Assembly (NCBI GenBank): GCA_023376005.1 | Contig: CM042150.1 | Location: 75,279,069-75,343,068 of the forward strand | Length of the DNA stretch: 64,000 nt | Direction of reading: 5' to 3' | From: Doryteuthis pealeii | Taxonomy: Eukaryota; Mollusca; Cephalopoda; Myopsida; Loliginidae | Shown: piece after piece, positions 38,450 to 51,250 of the stretch | Layout of the letters: every line of letters begins with the position of its first letter | How positions within the stretch are numbered: position 1 is the first letter of the stretch | The notes under the pieces: model-generated | What the model saw: only the letters and a program-made list of their open reading frames with translations | Told to the model about the DNA's origin: nothing | Databases searched by the model: none | Program-made: the position numbers and the translations under genes

Positions 38450-39250
38450 CATTCCTCATAAAGTCACAATGGCATCCAGAATCTTTACAGAGCTGATCAA
38501 TGTAATTTTTTGCTGGTTGGCCAACATTGTTATGTCCATGTGTAGGAGAAGTCTACTGGAGGACGCAATTTAAGATTTCATTCTCACTTCTCCAGCAGCA
38601 TCAAGCATGTCTTACTTGGATGGTTTGTAAGATAGGAGGTAAGAGGTTGTACAGCTGCTTTTTTTGTGGGGTACTGCTTCCAGTATTTGTTCAAGACAAC
38701 ATGCAGCATCCATGTGTAGTTCTCATCTAGCTTTTGTCCAAGCATTTCCTTAAAGTTTAAGTGGTGCAACTATACATTAACACAGCTTACAGCTTGAAAG
38801 AATTCTCACTTTATTTTATCAGAGAGATTGGATTTCCATATCATTGATAATCTATCAATGGCAGTCCATGCCTTTCCTATGTGTATATTTATATAACTTT
38901 ATGTAGATGAGATATTACTATCTAGGAATGTGAACTGGTCTACTAATTTCAGAGACTTATTATCCAATGCTGAGATGTCTCCATCTTGTTTTCAACACAT
39001 GAACTTATTTTTATCTAAGTTCAGATAGAGGCCAATGCCTCTTGCTGACTTCTCCAGGCTATGCAGCAGTGATTTGGCTTGGACAGGTGTATTTGTAAGT
39101 CTGCATCTCTAATTGTTTCTGTGAGATATCATCTGCTTCTTGCTTTTTTTTTTAGTAAGAAACCTTTTTCATTCATATAGTCTAGGCAGATTATAAATAG
39201 AAATGGTACTAATGTATCTCCTTGTATAACTCCAGTGAAAATGTGATATC
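38450..39250 (-). pseudogene. LINE reverse transcriptase remnant
   Basis: On the minus strand, 39245-39180 encodes GVIQGDTLVPFLFIICLDYM, the LINE reverse transcriptase motif with the conserved QGD. This is followed by degraded palm and thumb sequence and the C-terminal region with KLDENYTWMLHVVLNKYWKQ. Several frameshifts interrupt it, and the 5' end with the endonuclease is missing. An A-rich tract (38402-38420 on the plus strand) lies just beyond the 3' end. Same family as 605-1048 and 55590-57215. Confidence 0.85.
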
Positions 39251-39270
39251 TAATTAAGCATTAATAATCA

Positions 39271-39392
39271 GGTTTCGGTTTAGCTCAGTTGATAGAGCAC
39301 CCGCCTACGAATTGCATGAGTAGTACAGCTTGGGTAATCAGATCTGTGCGATAAAGTGGGGAGCTGATGGTAAGTGTGGCACTCCACCTCAG

Positions 39393-39423
<31 letters not shown>

Positions 39424-39470
39424 ACAATCTCCCAGGTCTAGCACTAGTGATACCAACAATAGGTCACTCC
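39271..39470 (+). repeat. S1 SINE, diverged, with internal poly-A
   Basis: A tRNA head with box A (tagctcagttgatagagc) is followed by a rearranged T-arm region. The body is interrupted at the usual 'cctcag..caaaaacaatctc' point by an A run of more than 25 bases (39393-39421). Confidence 0.8.
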
Positions 39471-39852
39471 ATTCTTCAAGCTGGAGGACTTTCAATCAAG
39501 ACAAATTTTGTAATTACATAACCACTTGTATCAGTTTGGTGTCAATTTTTAATTGATAAACATTGTAAAATTGCTGCAATCCAAGTTTTGACCTCTTAGC
39601 TGACATAGTTGTCTCGTATCTATATTCACACCTGCATTTGTCTATAACTGGTTTTGGCATACAAGTATCAGCTTGTGTATAATTTATCTATTCAATATTT
39701 TATTTATTGTTGGTTTTTGTTATAACACCAACCACTATAATCTATTAATAACAGAATGTTTATACAGTTACACCAATATTCTGAATGTACAATAACAATG
39801 ATATTGAATAGACAAAGATAATTACTCCCACATATATCCCTTCTGGGAGAGA

Positions 39853-40101
39853 TATCCAGTTTAGCTCAGTCGGTAGAACACTTGCCTAGGAATCGCAAGG
39901 TTCCTGGTTTGAGACTAGCCCTCGCCAACTCAGTGTACGAGTAGCACAGGGATCTGTGTGGTAAGGAGAGGAGCTGATGTTAGGTGTGGCGCTCCACCTC
40001 AGACGCAAGACAATCTCCTTGGTCTAGCGCTAGTAAAAGTGGAGATAGACTCCCTCACTGTCTGGTTGATACCGACTTTAGGCCACACCATCAACTTTTA
40101 C

Positions 40102-40105
<4 letters not shown>
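39853..40105 (+). repeat. S1 SINE, full length
   Basis: Clean tRNA head (box A tagctcagtcggtagaac), S1 body and tail ending in 'cttataatatat'. One of the best S1 copies here and clearly better preserved than its left partner at 26706-26950. Confidence 0.88.

Positions 40106-40177
<72 letters not shown>
40106..40177. repeat. (AT)n microsatellite, about 70 bp
   Basis: A pure AT tract directly after the SINE tail. The equivalent position in the left arm (about 26680-26700) has no comparable tract. Confidence 0.95.
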
Positions 40178-40179
<2 letters not shown>

Positions 40180-40457
40180 TGGCTTTATTCCTAAGAAGTA
40201 AGATACATATTGTTTAGCCAATAAAAACTATTCCATACAAAATTTAACATACAAGTGATTACATGTCAAATCAACAAATGTTTTAGGAAAAACTACCATG
40301 ACCAACAGAGATTTTTTCAAATTTACAAAATATGATTACAAGCAATCATGATATTTCTGTAGTTAGGACCTTTTGACAAAAACATAACATTTTTATGATA
40401 GTTACAAAGTTTAAACTTTAATATCTCCATTGTTTTTATACAAGGAAAGCGGATTTA

Positions 40458-41697
40458 ACACATCACTCAATAATAATAATAATAATAATTAATAAAACAA
40501 TAATAATTAATAAAACAACAACTTTTAGGCAAAATTCAACTTTATTCATCAGCATAGTCTACTTCTAGGGTGATACACTGATTCCAATGCTTCTCTAACA
40601 ATTCAATGCCTTTTTTGTAGAACGATTTGTCTTTGACCTTAAAATACACCTCAGTTTCCAATATCACTTCTTCATTGGAGCCAAATATCTTTTCTTGGAG
40701 CATTCTTTTGAGGTCTACAAACAGCCAGTAGTTACTGGGGGCCAGATCTGAAGAATAGGGTGGGTGCAGAAGCAATTCAAAGTGCAATTCATGCAGTTTT
40801 GTCATTGTTGTGATCGACTTGTGTTATGGTGCATTGTATTGGTGAAAGAGCACTTTTTTCTTCTTCATTTATGGCCATTTTTTGTAGATTTTTTCCTTCA
40901 AACGCATCAATAATGCTATATAATATTTTCTATTGATGGTTCTTCCTTTCTCAAGGTAATCGATGACCAAATTACCTTGCACATCCCAAAATACAGATGC
41001 CAAAAACTTGCCTGCTGATGTTTGCATCTTTGGTCGGTTTTCACCTGCTGCTGTCCACTCCACTGACTGCCGATTTGACTCTGGAGTGAAGTGGTGGATC
41101 CTTACATATTTATGCAAAAACTCCTTTTTGTTGCGTTGAAACAGTTACAATCAATGCTCTGAATCATTGACACGTTGTTTTTGATGGACTGTGAGCAAAC
41201 GCAGCACCCACTTTGAACAGAGCTTTCTAATTGACAAATGTTCTTGTAAAATGGTGAATACACTGCCTTCTGCTATCTCACGCAACTTAAACTTACGATT
41301 GGCCAAAACAAGTTTGTGGAGTTTTTTAGTGTTTTCTGAGACAACTGCTGAATTTGGGTTAGCTGAATTTGTGTCTGTACAACCGCATTTAAAGTCAGCA
41401 TACCACCTCTTAAACGTTGTTTCTGATGGAGCAGAGTCCAAATAACACTTATCATTGCTTTGCTTGAACTGTATTTTTTTCCCCATCAGAAAGCAATGCT
41501 CTATCAACACATGAAATTCAGATTTTTCCATTGTTTTGAAAATTTTGCAACAGCAGCTTCACTTAAATAACTAATTTGTAAACTAATAATCCAATTGGGC
41601 TCAAATTTTGACACATGCCATTTGAAGGTTAGTATTTTATAAAAATTACATGGATTTTTTATTATATGTCAGGCCCAGTACTTATTGAGTGATGTGT
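40458..41697 (-). mobile_element. Mariner DNA transposon, inactive
   Basis: A 1240-bp element bounded by perfect 15-bp terminal inverted repeats (acacatcactcaata at 40458-40472; its complement at 41683-41697), each preceded by the TA expected for the Tc1/mariner target duplication. The minus-strand transposase reads in one frame from 41531 to 40542 (about 330 codons, close to the family's 345) with at least four stops, near 41150, 41144, 40868 and the 'NAP*HKS' site. Family hallmarks are HHFTPESNRQSVEW, ASVFWDVQG and the PPYSSDLAPS motif. The first catalytic Asp (FWD) is kept; the usual HxDNAP Asp is Tyr and the APSD Asp is Asn. It is therefore a dead copy. Confidence 0.9.
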
Positions 41698-43074
41698 TAT
41701 GTATCATTTTAAAGTACTTGGATGGATTTAGAATGTACCAAATTTCTTATCCTAGAGGTCAAAATAAGACATATTGACCTTGATCTTACTTTTCTCAAAA
41801 ACTGATATTTCCTTCTTTTTTTTTTCAAATTTTGTCATATATACAAAATGTCATGGTGGAAATTGGAATAGAACTTGTGCTATGAGTGTTTTACTGAAAT
41901 GACCCAAATTCAAAATTGTGAATTTCATCGTCTGCTACTATATGCCAAAATTTCAATATCTCAGAATATAGTCAAGTTGTACATGTTTAGAAAGATCTTT
42001 TAATGTTGAATGACATTTACATAAACACAATGGTTATATAGTCAACAGAATTTTTCTTATTTGTTGTTAAATGATGATCAAATAGGTTTCGGGGGGGGGG
42101 ACCGGACATTTTTGGTTTTTGTTTACAATTTTTAATTAAAAAATAGAAAAGAAAAAAAAAAAAAAAAACAGTGGGCTGAGACAGTGAGCCAAGTGGACAT
42201 CAAGTCATATCTCAACTAAAAATAATATTATCATATTCATAATGGTTTAAGTCTTATTGGAAGTGTTTTGTTAAAGGGAATTTAATGAATTTCAAAATCT
42301 TTCAATAATTTGGAACAGCACTTCACATGCCTTAAAACTTTTCTAAAACCCTAATGTCCACTTGCCAGTCTACAGTGAAAAAGAGGTCATGGAGCATTAA
42401 GATGATTTGTCTTAAATTATAATCTTTCCCTGAAATCCTGCATGTACATAGGAAAAAACTCTAAACTTGGCAAGGTCATATCTTCTAAAGTAGACTTGAA
42501 ACCCTCACAAAATTCTTTGGTGAACTTAAACAGGCATAGTAGATGTTAGCAAAAAAAATATTATGAAAATTGAAGATTTTCTGAAGACTGACCATAAGCT
42601 ACATAGGTGAAAAGTGGCTGATTTTGGAGTCATGCATTTGGGTGAGTGAAATAAAATTTTCTATCAGGTATAGGGTTAAAATAGTTAGATATTTGGATTC
42701 CTTATTTGCTGTACATACCAAATTTCAGAAATATTGATTGTATGGAAGTATTTTTTTAAAAACACAAATTCTGTGATGCTGCGCGGCCTTAATTGAGAGT
42801 CAAAATAGGAAAATTATAACCTCCCCCCCTAAAATCGGAATGATAAGGTCTAGCACAAAATAATTTGGCACATTTCCCTAACTCATGAAGTAATTTGGTG
42901 TTGGTGGGTGTAATGCCCTGGTGAATTGACATGGAATGACCTCAAATGATGCTTTCTAAAACTTGACAAGTTGTTGATGTTTAGAAATCTCTTTTAATAC
43001 TGAATAACATTTACAAAAGTATCATGGTCATAAAATCAACAGAAGCTTTGCTATTTGTGAGATATCAAAATTTT

Positions 43075-43153
43075 CACATCTCTCTAGGATTTGAACTCGG
43101 ATTGACGAGTCCATTTCCTACAACCCTAACCATTAAACTCTGCGCCTCCATCC
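43075..43153 (-). repeat. tRNA-like SINE head, S2 family
   Basis: On the minus strand, 'ggaggcgcagagtttaatgg' followed by 'ttaggg' forms box A and 'cgagttcaaatcctag' forms box B, about 72 bases in total. It lies in the intron downstream of the NEK exon. It could be scored as a tRNA pseudogene; the acceptor ends do not pair well, so I call it a SINE head. Confidence 0.55.
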
Positions 43154-43728
43154 AAAAATGAATGTATAGCTTTGGTGCAAAATTAGGAAAATATTATCTA
43201 TAGGATTAAATTTACTGGAAAATTACATTACAAATATAAACCAGTATTGTTTATTCAAGATCATAAAAATATATAAGCTTAGATATATATATGCATATAA
43301 ACATTAGAAAAATGCACTTACAATACAATGTTACATTATAAATCATCGGTCACGCAAGCAAGTAACATGACAGAGTAATGACAAATTCTGTTATGGTAAT
43401 GCTAGTAAAAAGAAAAGAAAAAAAGTATAAAAAGAAGGGAAAAAGAAACTTATTGGAAGAAAATAGAACACAAAGTGACACAGAGAAGAAAGAAGTATAG
43501 AAACTTGAGAGAGAGAGAGAGAGAGAGAGAGGGGGTGTAACTATTTAAGGAAAGGCTGGAAACATAAAACTTGGATATCAAATATTTTCAGAAGAATTAG
43601 TGTTCTAAGCTCTAAGGAGTTAAAGCCCTTCCCTGTGCATCCCTCCTTCACACATGCATGCATATATCCATCTCTCTTGCCCTCTCTCTCTCTCTCTCTC
43701 TGATAACTGTTTAATTGTATATATTTAC

Positions 43729-43887
43729 CTGAACTTTTTTCAATGCAACCACATTACCAGCTGGTTTTGACCTGGCTCTATAAACTTCTGAGAATTGGCC
43801 TTTTCCAATTTTTTTTTCCACATCAAAATTTGCCAGCATGCTTCGACCATTCTCTTGGGAAGCAGCAATTGTTAAGGTCTCCATATT
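43729..43887 (-). CDS. Exon of a NEK6/NEK7-type serine/threonine kinase
   Basis: A 159-base exon in phase 0, flanked by an acceptor (tctctctctgcag on the minus strand, just beyond 43888) and donor CAG|GTAAAT (GT at 43728-43727). It encodes 53 residues. NMETLTIAASQENGRS is followed by MLANFDVEKKIGKGQFSEVY (residues 17-36) and a C-terminal part ending VALKKVQ. IGKGQFSEV is the glycine-rich ATP-binding loop, and the first Lys of VALKKVQ is the ATP-anchoring lysine of strand beta 3. This pattern is typical of NEK6 and NEK7, small mitotic kinases; NEK7 also licenses NLRP3 in mammals. The ATG at 43884-43882 may be the start codon, with an untranslated exon upstream. No other exon is found within 10 kb on either side in the arm. 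NEK6 and NEK7 cannot be separated from this piece. Confidence 0.9.
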
Positions 43888-46800
43888 CTGCAGAGAGAGA
43901 GAAAAGAAATATTAATTTATTTCATCTAAGGTATCCTGCTGTGTTTCATTTTGGAAATTATTCATTTCCTTTGAAGCTTAATTTTTTTTTTTTAAATAAA
44001 AAAAATAAAAAATTAAATACAACTTCTAATCATAATGCATATTTTTATCCAGTGTGATTCATAAATGAAAAAGATCCAATATAAATATAATATTCTTTTA
44101 TAATGCCTAGCACACAAAGAAAATTTTGCCATTACAAGCAATCATTTATTATGAAAATATAAATGAATGAATGAATATTTGTTTTAAATATCATAAAATT
44201 GTATAAAAACTTTAATTGCAAATAAATAAGTAAAGGGGAGTATTCTATAATTAGCATTTAATACTTTTCTCACTTGAGAAATTATGATAGTAGTGAGCAT
44301 AAAGGCAGACTGTACACTGTTTATTAAGAAGCAGATTGGACTGGAATTCGCTTTATTCTCTAAATTAAAGCATTTTAGTACTAATAATGATCTTATTACT
44401 GCAATGTGCCATTTTTACTGTATTACCGTAACATATAGAAATTGAATCATTTGGATCATTATAATATCCAAAGTTTATTTTCATACTTCAATATAAATAC
44501 TATTTTCTTGAATAATTTTTAAATTCTTGATTAAATAATATTGCTTAACAACAGCCTAGAAGTTTGAGTACTATTCTGATATTCCCCTCTATTTTTTCAG
44601 CAGCAACATTTCAGATGATCTTTAAAAATTCTGTTTACTGACATTTTCCTTTACTCAGCCAGAAAAGAAGACACTATCACTCTTCAATGGCCAAAACATT
44701 GTGATTATAATATCATAAGTACAAAGAAATATAATTGTTCAAGAAAAAAAAAAGTAGAATATCAATGACTTAGCTCAAAGTTATAAACAAAACCATGGTG
44801 TAGATTTCTCCAGAAAGTTAACATATGATGCCTGTTAATACAATAAAAATTCCTTTTAATCTGTTAATTGTACTAAAAAAATAATTTCCATAATTACAAC
44901 TTTTGTTTACCAAAAATGCAAAGATGACCCCTAATTCCTAAAGTGGAAAATATGAAAGTAGAAAATGTGGACGTTTCTTTGAGTATTTAAAAAAAATATC
45001 TATTTGACAAATGTAATTCATGTATGTCAAACACTTGTCCTCATGGTGTTGTGTTTATAGACAAATCACTAGCAAATAGATATTTTAATCAATATTTTAT
45101 CAAGTTGCAGTTTGAAGAGAAATATGACCTTGTCTAATAAGCAATTCCTCCCTTGGTCATGTTGTTGGCTGTCAACTCGTGTTCGAGTAAGACCATTTTT
45201 TTTTTTTTTTTTATTTTTTTCCCTCATAGTTGAGTACCAGTAGCATTTGACACTGTATCCTTGTGTTTTCTCAGATGACTATAGAAGAATATGATCATGT
45301 AATTTAGTCACTTTATAGATAATAGTAACAACTAAATTAGTTTGGAGGTGTTTTTGTTCATATCACAATAATCTCCAGGACTATCCATGGAGCAACCAAT
45401 AAATAATTTACTTGAATATTTAAAAGATTAGGAGTAATATTAGTTTTCAGAGTTTAATTGTAAGATTAAAAAAGCTGCTATAACCAAATTATCATTTCTT
45501 TTTTTAAGAATAAATGACAAGATGTATTCATCAATACTCGTGGCTTTAATTTTAAAAGATCCTGCATAAATTACCAGAAAAAAGGATATATTTACAAAGT
45601 CTTAAAAATGCAAATATTTAATTGTGCAAATCAAGATACAATTTTAAAATTAATAAATAAATTTTGCCTTCATGGACGTTTCATTTTTTTTTTTTATATA
45701 TAAAAGTTAATTTTACTTTTCAGAGATTTATTTATTGATATTTCTTTTCCAATACAAGGGGTGGGAAATGTAGGCTATTTTGGCATAGGAAAATAAGCAA
45801 GAATTCTATCAATAAAACCCAAGTAAGACAATTTTAAATAAACAGCTTAAAACTTATCCTCTGAGTGGGATTTTAAATTAGTAAAACACCGAACAATGCT
45901 TTTGTAAGGACTTATAATTTAAACATTGAGAGATTAATGCTTATGATTCCATATAATAGAGGCCATTCCAAAAAAAAAAAAAAAAAAGGTTTTCAAAATT
46001 CTATGCACTTACTACATACATCCTTGAATCATACAATTACTGATAGAGAGCCTAAAAAAGAAGATATGATATCAATAATCTTTTTTTTTTCAAATACACA
46101 TTTTACTAGAGAAAGTTATTAGTTTTTACTTTGATTCTGTAAAATTTCCAACTTGAAAAAAATCTAAGGTAACTTAAAAATGTTTCTTTCAGCATCAGCT
46201 GAAAAATCTACTAAATAGATGTAGAACACGGGCAGATAGTGTAGCATTGGTATAAGGGAGTCTTTCTATTAAATGTGGTAGGTAAGACCTGCTTGCCAGC
46301 CACTCCTTACTTGTCTACACTTGATTAACATCTGCAGCAGTAGAGAAAGAGTGATAAAAAAAAAATGATGGCTTTAAAGTCAGTCAAGGCTTGAGCAGAA
46401 ATACAGTAAATACCCACGCAAAAAAAAATCTTCCTTTTTTTTTTAATGCAAGAATATAGAGTTGCAGATTGAAGTGATTTAAATAAGATTTATATATACA
46501 CAGAATTCATTTTTCCCCCCACACTTATCAAAATACTATCTTGCACATTCCCTTAATCTTATTTTGTACAAAAGATCCAAGTATGAACAAAGAGACAAGT
46601 GTACAAATTAAAAATAAACATACTCACAAACCATTAATATTAAAGTGTAAAAGGTTTATTCTTCATGGAAGAACCCACTATTTGGATGACTAACCTGAAA
46701 TTCCAAGGATAAAAATCAAAAGTAGAGAGAAAGTCTGTAATTGGTCTCTTTCTACAGTGCTTCTTTTTAAAAAAATTGTAATTCTTTTTACAGATGCAGA

Positions 46801-48364
46801 ATTAATTTTTTAAAGTTTTCAACTTATAATGATTGTTTTCATGTAAGGCATAAATAATTGATTTTAAATTTAGAGGATATTAATATTTTTCTGAAAGTTT
46901 TATTAATTTCTTTATTCATAAGCAAATTCAGATACAAAAATGGTGAAAGACATTGTTCCTCACCATTTTTTAAGAATTTCATTTATATTTAAAACATTCT
47001 TAAAAAGAAAAATTTAATTTACTGACACATTTGTACCAAGTTATACATTAATACAAATTCTGATTTCAGTCATGTATAGATTGATTGACTTTAGATAAAA
47101 ATTTTGATCAAGTAACACTAACAATAAATGTAATGCAAAAATGCATTCAATAGTCTAACTGAACAAATATGTGGAATGGTTGTATACTTAATAAAGTTAC
47201 AATCAAATTTGAATTAGCATATTTGGTTAATAGATAATAATAAAATTTGGCATTTATATGTATATATAACCATGATGAACAAGTATGTTTCTTAATAGTA
47301 ACTTTTTCAATAAAATGTTGAATTGAGTGTTATAAAGTTCCTCTTTCTGCAAGAAACTTTTTTTCATTTCTAGTTCTGTTGGTGAATTTAAATACACTTC
47401 TTGGCACATATTTTTTTTCTATTTGAAATTTTAAAATAAATAGGATTAAGATCAAAACAGACTATATCCTAAAATGTTATAAAAATATAGCTGTATCTTT
47501 GTATCAACAACTACAATAATTCAAGATAAATTTAACAAATTACAACCTTTGTTTTTTTTTGTTAAAAAAGATATCACCAATTCACTAGTTTTTGGGGTTT
47601 TAAAAAATTTTTTTTTTTAGTTTTGTAGTCATTCAATTATTGCTTTTATTCAAACTTACTATACAGAAGTTATGTACATTGTGCAAGTAATAAAAATAAT
47701 GAATAGGTAAAATCTAATTTCCTTTACAAGAACTAAGGCTTCAATATAGTTTTCTTCAAATTTTTGAAAACCCATGCTTTCCCAGAACAGATTTTTTTAA
47801 ACATCACTCACTTGGTACATGATTAAATTCTGTTATATAACAACTTTTTTTTAAGCAATAGTTCTATATTCATGAAGCTTTTTTCTTTTTTTTTTTAAAT
47901 TAGCTTCGAATAAAGCAAAAGAAAAAAAAATTGTTAAATTCTAGAACTAAAAATCAGCCTAATCAAAAGTAAGTGTCTCTAACCATCGAGTTTTATCAGC
48001 CATAAAACTGTCAAAATCAGCTTTTAAGTATTTGGAAAACAATCATTCACAGAATTATAACACTTCTCTCTCAATTTAGTTTAGCCTGAATAAAAACTGG
48101 TTATCACATGTCATAAACATTAAGACATGCATACACATGTTAAATATGACAAAAATTTATTTTTGAAAAATAACATTTCTTACTCATACAATTCATATAA
48201 GCGACTTTAATGAAGAAATCTCTTTTAAAAAAAAAGTTAGTTTTCTTGAGATTTATGCGAGAATTAAATTAAAATTACAAAAAATTTCCAACCGAAAAGT
48301 TAGTTAATTTACTTAGTGGCTAAATTATTTTCTATCAAAGAATAGTTATTCATATTATTTGTAA

Positions 48365-48445
48365 AACCAAAAGGTCACTTAGTAAGAATGGTACCGGAAA
48401 AAAGGGGGGAAGAAGGATGAGAGTTCGAGCCACGCTGATGGTTTG
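48365..48445 (+). repeat. tRNA-like remnant
   Basis: A box-B-like 'gagttcgagccac' lies downstream of 'cacttagtaagaatgg'. The spacing is roughly tRNA-like but the stems are poor. The partner is inverted at 18285-18370. Confidence 0.25.
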
Positions 48446-49221
48446 TTCTTTATTTCTAATCCATGCAGCTTGTGGAATGTTGATAATATCGAATATAGTA
48501 GTTGCGATTAAAAAGTAACAGAAATAAGATAATAAATATAAAACAAGGTTTTTATCTCGGAAACTCGAATTATAAAGTCAACAGTCAAATTTACGTATCT
48601 TGCGTTTAAAATGTAGTTGAATAAAAACTACGGCATTTAATGTTTTTGACGAACGAATCTGAGTTAACTTCAATCTATTTTTAAAACTTGGAAAGCCGTA
48701 ACTAATTCATGTAGCAAGTTAAATTTAATCAAAGATTACTATTGAAAAAATATGAAAAAAAGAATTTAAAAAACAACGAAAAACAGTCTCAGACGAGAAA
48801 ACAAGATTTATATCAAGAATTAATTGACTAAAAATAAGTCTTATTTATAGAGGAGAGTTTTTAGAAGAGGATTAAAAATAATAATAATAAAGGAGTTAAA
48901 AATTCATGAAACGGTCGAAAACTACCAAAATTAAAAAGAAATAATGAAATAAAAGAAATTAAAAACTGCAAACCGAAAAACAATTGAAAAGACAGTTATT
49001 ACAAATAAATATTGTTGTCAAAGGTAATTTTGATTTCTTAAATACAGTGACAGTATTTAATGTCAAGCGTGAGTGATTGTACCTGCATAGCAACAGTTGC
49101 TACCCAAAATCAGGTGTTTCCAAAAAGCATAGACACTTACTTTTTACGATAGGTCAAAATCCTTTCTCGTAATTCTGGATATAATTCCTTAAAATTCACT
49201 ATGGAAGGATACTAAATAAAA

Positions 49222-49318
49222 CCCCGTAAAAGAAAGAGCCTTTTAGCGTTTTGGGTCAGTCCACCTGGTTGGATGTTGCTAGACTCTAAAAGCTCTTTCT
49301 CTCTCTTTAACGTTAAAA
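49222..49318. other. Imperfect hairpin of unknown role
   Basis: 'aaagaaagagccttttag' pairs with 'ctaaaagctctttctctct' around a loop of about 45 bases. It is conserved in both arms, but the arms are copies, so that is no independent support. Confidence 0.35.
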
Positions 49319-49925
49319 AGCTAAGAAAGGAAACGGTGCAATTGAGATTTGTCCCTTATTAAAAATCTTCCAGATTTATAACAAGATTTTCCTTTCTAAA
49401 CCATTAATTTTATAAACAAATCAAAAACAAAAATAAAAATAATTCTTAATAAAATACCTAATGTAATCAATATTTATTCATTAATTTAGGAAAATGAATT
49501 GAATTCATGTCAATTTATTTGTTTACATCAATTTAGGATGTTTTTCAGTATCTATGATAACAACGAAACCTCTCAACCATAAAATTAATTTATTTTATTC
49601 AAAATATTTTGTTTCCCATCTCCACTGAATTCTTAAAAAGTAGATGTTAATGATTACAAAATATTAGGAAAAAGTATTGATTCTTAAGCTTACATATCTA
49701 ATTCAAGCATTTTCTCACTGAAATAATTGCATAAATATTAGAGAAATATATATTTGATAACAACCATGAAACTCACTATTAATCTTTGAAATATGTCTGT
49801 ATAATTGAAGAGCACTGGGTGGCATCATTATTTATATTATTCATTGGAGAATTTCAGATCTTTCAACATATAGTGGAAATTTTATATTTTTCTAAAAAAT
49901 GTGGTATATTGCATGCCCTTTTTTT

Positions 49926-50176
49926 GTCTGTCTGGACATATGACGTTTAGGTACCCCTTTTTGATCTCAATCAAGAAAGGACATGTTTTTCATTTACACC
50001 GTCAATATCCAGTTGTTTTAACAGACGATTTTTAGATTTTTTTTAAAATCATAAAACTAACCCCTAACCCTAACCCCTAACAAACAACCGGATATTGACG
50101 GTGTAAATGAAAAACACGTCCTTTCTTAATCGAGATCAAAAAGGGGTGTCTAAAGGTAATATGGTCCGTCTGTCTT
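49926..50176. mobile_element. Inverted-repeat element with telomere-like core
   Basis: Arms of about 110 bp (49926-50037 and 50082-50176) are inverted copies, including 'catttacaccgtcaatatcc' and its complement. The core at 50057-50081 is a degenerate CCCTAA array (ctaacccctaaccctaaccc). There is no coding capacity. It is probably a short non-autonomous DNA element; the telomere-like core is the odd part. Confidence 0.75.
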
Positions 50177-51000
50177 TCAGTATCTCTTGTTTAGTATCTT
50201 GCTACAAACACAAACAAAAAAAAAGGGCCCCTGTGGCTGGCTCCGGAAACTGGACATTGGTCACGTGTCACCTATATTGATCTCTTGGGATCAGGGAACT
50301 CAAGACGACAGGATATCTCAATAATTCTGGCGAGCAGCCAGCAGATTGTCCATTCTTAGCGCTGACTGACAAAGCTCTAAGCAACATTCGTGTTTCAACT
50401 AGGAACCTTGTTTCTTGTGAGAAGGAACAAGAATATTGAAAAGACTTTCATTTCTGTTGAACTTTTTTTGCCTCTCCTGCGTGAGAGAAAATATTTTTAA
50501 AAGTGTTGTCTTTTTATTGTATTCACCCTTACAGCACCTGTAAGTTGAATTTTCCTCCTTTTTTTGTATATATTTTATTTCTGTATTTTGTTACTCGGCG
50601 CCTAAATTATCAAATTAGCTGACATTCATGCATGGGAATTACATGCAATTTTTTGTATTGTAAACATTTAACTTTTTGCCTCCTTTGAGGAGATATTTGT
50701 AAATAAATTATTTTGAACTTTCAAGCAAGACCATTTGTAGCTTCATTTTCCCTACCCTTTTTCTTTTGATGATGTTGGTTAAGTTCTAAGGTCAGACTTT
50801 CTAACGTGGGTACATATAAGTACGAGAAATATTCCGAAAAAGAGGTTACAAGATATAACAAACATAGACTTTAATAGTGAGCACATAGAATACATATACT
50901 AATTACGAATGGTACAGCAATACATAGTTAACAAATATACAAATGTGTATAAAGAAGGTAGGACTTCGTTCTAACAAAGTGAAAAAGAATTCCTGAAGGA

Positions 51001-51250
51001 ATGTCACTTACTGATAGCAGACTGGAGGACAAAGCCCCCCACTTAAAGGTAGAGGCACAAGCGTCTAATCCATGTGAAGTGATTGACTGTCCAGAGAAAG
51101 AGAACTCAAAATTCTTGCGCTGCTGCCTAAATACTCTGCCCCCCCCCCATGGGCAGAAACCTGCAGCAAGGGAAGATAACTCTTCTGGACCCAACATCAA
51201 TCCAGACAGGGCCAGACAATTGCTATATATATAGCAATGCATGTCAAGCA
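51001..51250. other. No gene recognised; short palindrome
   Basis: A GC-richer stretch with overlapping open frames and no known motif. 'attgctatatatatagcaat' at about 51219-51238 is a perfect 20-base palindrome. Confidence 0.4.

Noticed and set aside
39853..39930. Functional tRNA gene
   Set aside because: Box A and box B are good, but the sequence continues into a SINE body shared by at least seven other copies. It is a SINE head.
41191..41445. Plus-strand 84-codon ORF
   Set aside because: Antisense shadow of the mariner transposase frame.
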